Assembly: GCA_963580455.1 (NCBI GenBank)
Contig: OY756965.1
Location: 1,934,501 to 1,998,500, forward strand
Length of the DNA stretch: 64,000 bases
DNA from: Euonymus europaeus
Taxonomy: Eukaryota; Streptophyta; Magnoliopsida; Celastrales; Celastraceae
Direction: 5' to 3'
The notes under the pieces were generated by a model. It made no database searches, was not told where the DNA came from, and was given only the letters and a program-made list of their open reading frames with translations. This document shows, piece by piece, positions 58,104 to 64,000 of the stretch. The first letter of the stretch is position 1, and the number at the start of each line of letters is the position of its first letter. Made by a program: the position numbers and the translations under genes.

Positions 58104-60110
58104 TATTTCAATCTCAGTTTTGCTACATCTTGATGGTGGCTTTTGTAGTACAAGGGTTAATATGCAACTTGTGGCTTGCTAGTTCTTTTGAAAGCTTGAC
58201 GCATTTTGTCGGTGTGCATATTAGTTCACAGTCCACAATTTTAGCATACTTTAATCAGCAATTTTTCTGCAAGTCTTATTTTATTTTTAGGCTTTCAGGC
58301 ATGATGCGCAAAATATGGTGCTTTTTCCTAAAAGTCCATGGCAAGTTATTTATGGGAATTTACTCCACCATATTCATCTTCTCCCAGCCAATATACTCGC
58401 TGTTTCATGGAAATGTCCTGAAAAGAAAAACAAAAGCAATCTTTCATTTTACTTCATTAAATCAAATAAAACTCATGCCACCGCAGAATCTATTTCTCTT
58501 ACTTAAAACATGTGACCACACGTTCGCCATTGGCTATTACCTGAAAAAGACTGAACATTATATCAAACAATCTTGTTACAAAGTGGTCTCATCAGTATCA
58601 GCCAAGAACATCTTCAATCAAACATAGCAACAAGCAATAGAGGCAAAAAAAAAGAAGGTTCTTAGCCAATGAAAGTGGTGCAAGGAACCCAGTAATCTGA
58701 TAGTACAACAAAAGAATCATCGACCACCAAATCTCACCTTACAAGATTCAGTATTATCTACCCTGAAAGTAATGCATCACATCTCAGTAGGTAGTATCTC
58801 ACTTGGAAAATCAAACTCAAAATGGTCATAGCAAACTATGAGGCTCTCATCAATCATAACCACCAACTAAAACATTCAATGAAATGAATCAAACAGATTC
58901 AGAAATATTACACTCTCTTTACTGAGGAGCTATGCACCTAAGGCACATCAATGGTAAAACATAAAAAGAAATAATAAGTAACAATATAAAAGAGTTAACT
59001 TTTCTAACTGGTCCTTGTAAATAAATTAGTAAATAATTTGTCCCAAAAAAAAGTCATTTGAAGGCATTTCATCCTTTCAGACTTTGAACCTCATCAAATA
59101 ATTTTATAATTTCCAGAAGACATTGTTTCTCCTAGAAACATAGCTCCACCTAGCTGAACTCAAAGGAGTGACTGTCCAAGTGTCCAGGGATGTTTTCCAT
59201 CATAAAAGCACTAAGATTTATCTGAAAATCATAAACCAAAATCGCCCATCAAATTATACCAAAGGAAACTAGCTGGAATCTGAAAAGTATAAACAAAAAG
59301 TATGCTACATTCTGCATATAAACTTCTCTGCGACTAGAGTTTATTATCTAGGAAATAATATAACTTGCGAATAAATGTGCAACCAATAATCTAGACATGT
59401 ATAATTATGCTATATGAGATTCTTATAAAGACAAAATACCAACTGGATGACCTGCACGATTGGTTCAAGTTACCAGATGAGATTAATAAATGCATTAATG
59501 TGGCCAAGTTCGGCTCTAGTTTAATAAAAATGACATGTTTTTCTCGGCATGGAACCTCTTTAAAACCACTGGTATAAGTTCAACCCATATGCAGCAACTA
59601 TTCAGCCAAAGTCCTCTGACTTTTATGGTAGGCCTAGGGTTTCTCTTGTTTCTGCATTGGCCTACCAAGTACCAAGATGATCTAACTTAGATTAACAGGA
59701 GCACTAATGTTCACTTATTCCTTCTTTTTTTGGAATGATTTCACTTACTCCTTATATATCAATATAGTTTCAAGAACATGAAGAATATACACTGGCCTCC
59801 TCTGATACCATGAAATTCAAAAATAGAGAGAATTATATGGAAAATTCAATGTATCCTCTCGAATCAGTAACCTAAAATCCCTTAATTAAAATCACTACGA
59901 AACTGTAAAGTAAACCAGTAATGCAATTCACTATGAAAGTATATTTCAAAATTTTAACAAGTTTATATGAAACAAGTTAAACTACTACAGTATTACACCA
60001 GTTAAACCTTAACCCAGAAACACATGTCCACCTAAAAATATCAAAAACATAAAGCTCAAACTACCTTAAAATTACTATTCCTTACCAAAAGACGAAATCT
60101 TGTATCATCT
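58104..60110. other. Convergent intergenic region between HMCES and YLMG1
   Basis: About 2 kb holding both 3' UTRs. Open frames such as 58130-58627 (+) show no known domain. Nothing else supported. Confidence 0.5.
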
Positions 60111-60839
60111 TCAATATACCCCCCTGCTGCCGTTGAGAATCGACCCGAGCGTCCCTAAAACTGCGAAAGCAAGCAACGGGCTGATATCCAAAGTATCGAA
60201 GATAGGAGGGATTATATTCCTGAACAGATTAAGATAGGGATCGCAGAGGTCCCTGATGGCTGACAAAGGCTGCCGTTCCCATGGTATGTTAGGGAACCAA
60301 CTCAACAAAACCCTAACCATCAAAACACCACTGTAAATATCCAGCCACTTGGCGAGACCCGCCGCCACCACTGTCAGCGGCGTGTTCAAATACCCGCTCG
60401 GCCGGTCCCGCATCGCAGCGAAAAAGGCGGTGCCAACAGTGTGCAACAGATTGTTGTTCTGCTGGAAAGACTGAATCGCCGCAAGGTCCACAATTCCACT
60501 GATTGAGAGCGCCGCTTTTTGAATCAAATGATGTAATAAGCAAGACAGGGAGAGCCCGAGCGCTAAGATGGTCGAGACGGTCCGAGTTGACTCAGCTATT
60601 AGTGTCGAAGGAGGGGACCGAGACGGAATTTGAGGGATAAACGAGGTAGCAGTAACCCTAACCCCAGATGATTTGGAGAAGAGAGGAATGAGAGAGATGG
60701 GTTTGGGCGGGATAGTGGAGCTTATGCTGGCGATGGATTTAGGGAGTATGACAAATGGTGGCTGGAGGAAGCGGCTTGGATAGTTGGCACGGTGCGACGG
60801 TGCGACGGCGGGGGCGGTCAGGGACACCGTGGAAGCCAT
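60111..60839 (-). CDS. YLMG1: YLMG1 (YGGT family) plastid membrane protein
   Basis: A one-exon, 242-residue protein. Residues 1-90 are rich in Ser, Pro and Arg with few acids, a typical chloroplast transit peptide. The mature part has a hydrophobic stretch at about 92-112 (VSTILALGLSLSCLLHHLI), then the YGGT/YlmG domain with two membrane segments: WLDIYSGVLMVRVLLSWFPN, and DISPLLAFAVLGTLGSIL. The NIPWERQPLSAIRDLCDPYL linker and FRNIIPP are conserved in the cyanobacterial and plastid YlmG line. The Arabidopsis relatives act in plastid nucleoid distribution and in thylakoid or cytochrome complex biogenesis. Length agrees with the family (about 230). The start codon at 60839 begins the transit peptide MASTVSLTAP. 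Confidence 0.88.
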   Translation of the reverse strand: MASTVSLTAPAVAPSHRANYPSRFLQPPFVILPKSIASISSTIPPKPISLIPLFSKSSGVRVTATSFIPQIPSRSPPSTLIAESTRTVSTILALGLSLSCLLHHLIQKAALSISGIVDLAAIQSFQQNNNLLHTVGTAFFAAMRDRPSGYLNTPLTVVAAGLAKWLDIYSGVLMVRVLLSWFPNIPWERQPLSAIRDLCDPYLNLFRNIIPPIFDTLDISPLLAFAVLGTLGSILNGSRGVY

Positions 60840-61375
60840 CTTTTTTATTCTATGAACGGCGGAGAAACGTGATATTCTTCTGGTATGTTTCTCTGGAAAG
60901 TGCGAAGGGGGACTGGTGACTTGCTGGATAATGGATATGTATGGCGTTGGCCGTTGGGAATCCGCTAAGGCCCATGAGTGGCTCTAGGTTCGACCGAAGA
61001 CCACTTAAGCCCATCTCACGAGCCCGCCCAAGCCTCTGGTTGGGCCATTTAGGCCCAGTATGAATATCTCGCAAAATTCTCGTACTTATCTTTGCATAAA
61101 CTAAACTCCATGACTCCAAGATCCAGCTTTACGAGATATGGAAAATAATATAATGACCAATTTATGTACACCGAAATAAATGATTTTTTTAAAGGTTAGA
61201 TATTCTCATAAAAATAATTCTATAGAATTTAGTTAATTGATTAATTTTCTAAAAGACTTATGGGTTGTTATCTTACAAATTTTTTCATTTCGTATGAAAG
61301 GTAAACAAATTATATTCATTAATTAAGAGCATATTAGGAAGTATACAAGTAAAATTTAATATTCTCATTGTATCT
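60840..61375. promoter_or_regulatory. YLMG1 promoter region and AT-rich DNA
   Basis: Upstream of the YLMG1 start on the minus strand; no other gene. Beyond about 61130 the sequence is AT-rich and featureless. Confidence 0.4.
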
Positions 61376-62225
61376 GATAACGTCCAAAACTCGCGTGTTT
61401 GGGGGACGTATCAGGATGAGGCCGAACTAGGTCTTCTCGGTTGGGCTCAGTCTTCTCGGACGAACTTGGTTCCGGCGTAAACGAGTAAACGTGAGCTGAA
61501 GACCCAAAGAAAGAAGACACTTGCATGATAGATAAATACGCATACCTCTTAGGAGGTTGGCCGGCATATAGCAGACATGCTTGTTACATGACATATATAC
61601 AGTGATGACGTCAAAAAAGTGTCAAAACCGTTAAGACGATCAGTGGGTCAGGTACTCACTGTTTCAAGTGAATATCCTGAAAGAGATGTAAACAAACGTG
61701 AGCTAAAGACCTGCCTGAGGTTGTCCTCAGGCATAGACGCTTCAACGCTCAAGTCAATATGGACTAGTGAGTAGAAATGACCCGGTATGCAAAGCTCTTC
61801 TATAAGTTTGAACAGTGAGTTGTGATTAAATTTTTATCTGAAAGCGAGATTCCTTTTTATAGGGTTGAATGGTCCGAGTTTTACGGACAACAAAACTCTT
61901 TCATCTATTGGTTGAGTGTATTTATCGGGAGCTAAGTCCTTTTAGGACTTCCTTTCCCAATCAGAGTTTGACTTATGATGTATCAGTCTGCTATTAAAAG
62001 TAGGAGACCAACCCGGGTCGGATAGCTTGGGCCGGTCTGGCCCATGTATCAATGGAAGAGTACTCTAGAAAATGAAATGTAGGGTGTTGCGGGAACCGGG
62101 CCGGGAGAAGAATCCGGGCCATGGCGCATACCACGCCCTGGACTACATCATGTCTGATACGGTATTTTGTGTTGGATCCGAGCCATGACCCAATTATATA
62201 TATCGGGGAGAACAAAACTTAAATG
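61376..62225 (+). mobile_element. Probable solo LTR or LTR fragment
   Basis: Starts TGATAACGTCC and shows higher GC than its surroundings. It contains CAACGCTCAAGTCAATATGG, phrasing common in plant Ty3/copia LTRs, and a TTTTTATAGGG promoter-like word near 61855. A GTAAAC...CGTGAGCT phrase is repeated at about 61482 and 61690. No second LTR, primer-binding site or clean target duplication was found, so the right boundary is a guess. Confidence 0.4.
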
Positions 62226-62394
62226 ACACGTGTCATTTTTTGGTTCGTGAGATTATTTTAGTCATATCATACAGGAACAAAACTACTTTAGAGAATAAAC
62301 GAAAATCCATTGTCGGATCTGCAACAATCGGTTGGGTCGGATCATCAAGTCAGGTTACCACCCAAAAGCTGAACTGATCATATTATCCGAGGAA

Positions 62395-63204
62395 TTAGTG
62401 GCGAACCACTACCATGGTTGGTGTGTCAACAATCCTTTCGTTCGAGTCAATTGGAAAGAAAAATGGATAGAGCTCGTAACGAACATAACAACTGCTATAA
62501 AGAGCTCGACAACCCTTCTTATTGTGGCAGAAGTTTGGGAAGTTTCCAACTGCAATAGCCAGGCACTGAGCACAATCTATCTGAGATAAATCCCTTGTGC
62601 ATTGCACCAATGCATATAGTGTCACTAGTGGTGATAACTTCGTCTTTCCTTTTCCTAGCCCTTGGTTCTGAGGCTCAACAGCTTGTGTTCTAATTTGGTC
62701 CACCAGTGCTCCGAGTTGTTTGTTAAATTCTTCAGCATCCGTCACATTCTCAACATTATAATAGAATATAGCAAAGGATGTGTCAATAGTGCCGATGAAA
62801 TTCTTGTCGTTGTAGCGTAAAAAGCAGTAATCGAACCAAATCCTTGCGTCGGCTTGGTCTGGACATAGTTGCAGGATCTGCTTCGATGCGTCTTGGATAC
62901 AACTGGAGCAGTCTTTGCTGCTCACATCTCCTCTGCATTGTGACAAGCCATAGACTTTATCTTGGTATTTTCCATAGGATGTAGCAATATAGCCAGATGA
63001 AATCGTCCCAGAGACTAATTTACCCAACAAGGTATCAATATTTGCTTTTATCTGGGTATTGCCACTGATGTTAGTATCTTTATTACAAAACTCTCCCAGA
63101 CGATCTGCTCTGCAACTGGAATTGGACAAGATCAATAGTAATAGCAAAATGTAGTAGGAGAAAGCCATTTGGTTTTGTTTGGGATTGATTGCTTGAAGCT
63201 CCAT
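62395..63204 (-). CDS. Cysteine-rich repeat secretory protein (two DUF26/Gnk2 domains)
   Basis: A one-exon, 269-residue secreted protein. The second Met (residue 13) starts MAFSYYILLLLLILSNSSCR, a signal peptide, so it may be the true start. Two Gnk2 domains follow, each with the C-x8-C-x2-C signature: CRGDVSSKDCSSC near residue 89 and CTRDLSQIDCAQC near 202. Paired Cys-rich ends are FDYCFLRY and YSSCYVRYE. There is no membrane segment or kinase domain after the second repeat, so it is a CRRSP rather than a receptor kinase or plasmodesmata-located protein. Gnk2 relatives such as ginkbilobin bind mannose and inhibit fungi; whether this one does is inference. The C-terminal tail is short. Confidence 0.88.
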   Translation of the reverse strand: MELQAINPKQNQMAFSYYILLLLLILSNSSCRADRLGEFCNKDTNISGNTQIKANIDTLLGKLVSGTISSGYIATSYGKYQDKVYGLSQCRGDVSSKDCSSCIQDASKQILQLCPDQADARIWFDYCFLRYNDKNFIGTIDTSFAIFYYNVENVTDAEEFNKQLGALVDQIRTQAVEPQNQGLGKGKTKLSPLVTLYALVQCTRDLSQIDCAQCLAIAVGNFPNFCHNKKGCRALYSSCYVRYELYPFFFPIDSNERIVDTPTMVVVRH

Positions 63205-63790
63205 TGCTACTTTGCTAGAGGCTGCCCTTAAAAGTTAAAATAAAGTGGACTTTTAGTGGATTGTGGGGATAGGACAGCATATATTATTGACTTAGTGGAA
63301 CAATCCAACTAAATGAGTGGAGAAAAGAGAGCATTGATTTTCTAGAAAGTCTTTCCATTTTAGATTCTTCCTCATCCTCTACATAATGGGTGGTGGTCTT
63401 TCTATCGAAAAATATTTGGTAGTAAAAAATTTCCAAACTAATACAACTGATCCATAACCAAATCGATCGATTATTTTTCAGAAAATTAAATGTTTCTTAA
63501 CCGTAATCAACCGATAACTAAAATAAATGTTGATAACCAACTATTCGATCAGTTAAATTAATATCAAAAAATCGGAAAAAACCGACCATAACCAACCCAC
63601 TCTAAAAAAAATATAAAATGCATTTTGCATCGACTCAATATTAAGAATAAAGAGAGTCAATTTATGCGATTTATTAGATGAAGTTCAACCTCAAACATTT
63701 TAGAATCGAACAAAATCGTGCTGAGTCTTGACTTCAAATTAAACAATACTTCGAATGATATTGGATTGGGTGAGTCAAAACTTCTCACCT
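63205..63790. other. CRRSP upstream region
   Basis: Promoter and AT-rich DNA. The stretch 63440-63600 has repeated AACCGA and AACCAA words and may be part of a degraded repeat. No gene. Confidence 0.4.
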
Positions 63791-63979
63791 CTACCTCCTC
63801 ATTACTGCCTCCAGTTTCTGTAAGTCCAGGATAACAGCATCCCATGAATATTTGTGTGATGCTTGACTAGGAACTTTCTTCGTTCTTCTTTTGCCTAAAC
63901 CTTTGGCACCTTCAGGAAAGTTGACATAACGCTGGAGAGAATATTCAATGGTGTCGTGTACACTTTCGGATAGGCCCGC
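63791..63979 (-). other. Unidentified open frame at the right edge
   Basis: On the minus strand a 62-codon frame runs from just after a stop at 63980-63982 to TAG at 63791-63793. It reads SVHDTIEYSLQRYVNFPEGA then KGLGKRRTKKVPSQASHKYS and ends DLQKLEAVMRR. The amino-acid mix looks protein-like (basic, helical) and it could be a last exon of a gene extending past the window. I do not recognise it. Confidence 0.3.
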
Positions 63980-64000
63980 TCAGCCCACAAGCCCAATTAG

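Overview
This 64 kb window is nuclear DNA of a flowering plant, almost certainly a eudicot. It is AT-rich, its genes are split by canonical GT-AG introns, and it holds plant-only families: an IBH1-type atypical HLH protein, a plastid BASS carrier, DUF538, DUF1664, a RIN4/NOI protein, AUGMIN3, YLMG1 and a DUF26 secretory protein. Plant LINEs, SINEs and LTR elements lie between and inside the genes. I cannot name the species. Exon joins below were worked out by eye from splice sites, reading phase and family resemblance, without transcript data.

Layout. The first 4.5 kb contains the decayed 3' end of a fimbrin gene. A long AT-rich gap with microsatellites leads to an IBH1-like gene (8559-9119, +) carrying a perfect in-frame 96-bp tandem duplication. 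After a LINE fragment comes a complete five-exon BASS1-like transporter (11235-13882, -). The stretch 15.6-20.4 kb holds several copies of a diverged dispersed repeat, one expanded into three 131-bp tandem units, and a one-exon DUF538 gene (19251-19739, -). From 21.7 to 29.8 kb lies a nine-exon DUF1664 gene (-) with two in-frame stop codons. Its 5.1 kb sixth intron contains a young 2.34 kb non-autonomous LTR retrotransposon and a 5'-truncated LINE.

At 30.2-31.4 kb two inverted-repeat elements are nested. A four-exon RIN4/NOI gene (33159-34472, +) follows. Then comes the 18-exon AUGMIN3 gene (36373-48162, -), with a SINE and a TRIM-like LTR relic in its introns, and a second truncated LINE (49.1-50.4 kb, -). 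A five-exon gene for a conserved, probably mitochondrial protein (50733-53114, -) stands head to head with an eight-exon HMCES/SRAP DNA-repair gene (53483-58103, +), only 368 bp apart. The right end has a one-exon YLMG1 plastid gene (60111-60839, -), LTR-like sequence, a DUF26 secretory gene (62395-63204, -) and an unidentified open frame at the edge.

The genes are unrelated housekeeping, signalling and defence functions, as is normal for a plant chromosome; they form no pathway or cluster. The most unusual object is the small LTR retrotransposon. Its two 214-bp LTRs differ at one base, it lacks reverse transcriptase, and its single long ORF ends in what looks like a captured piece of a pentatricopeptide-repeat gene.
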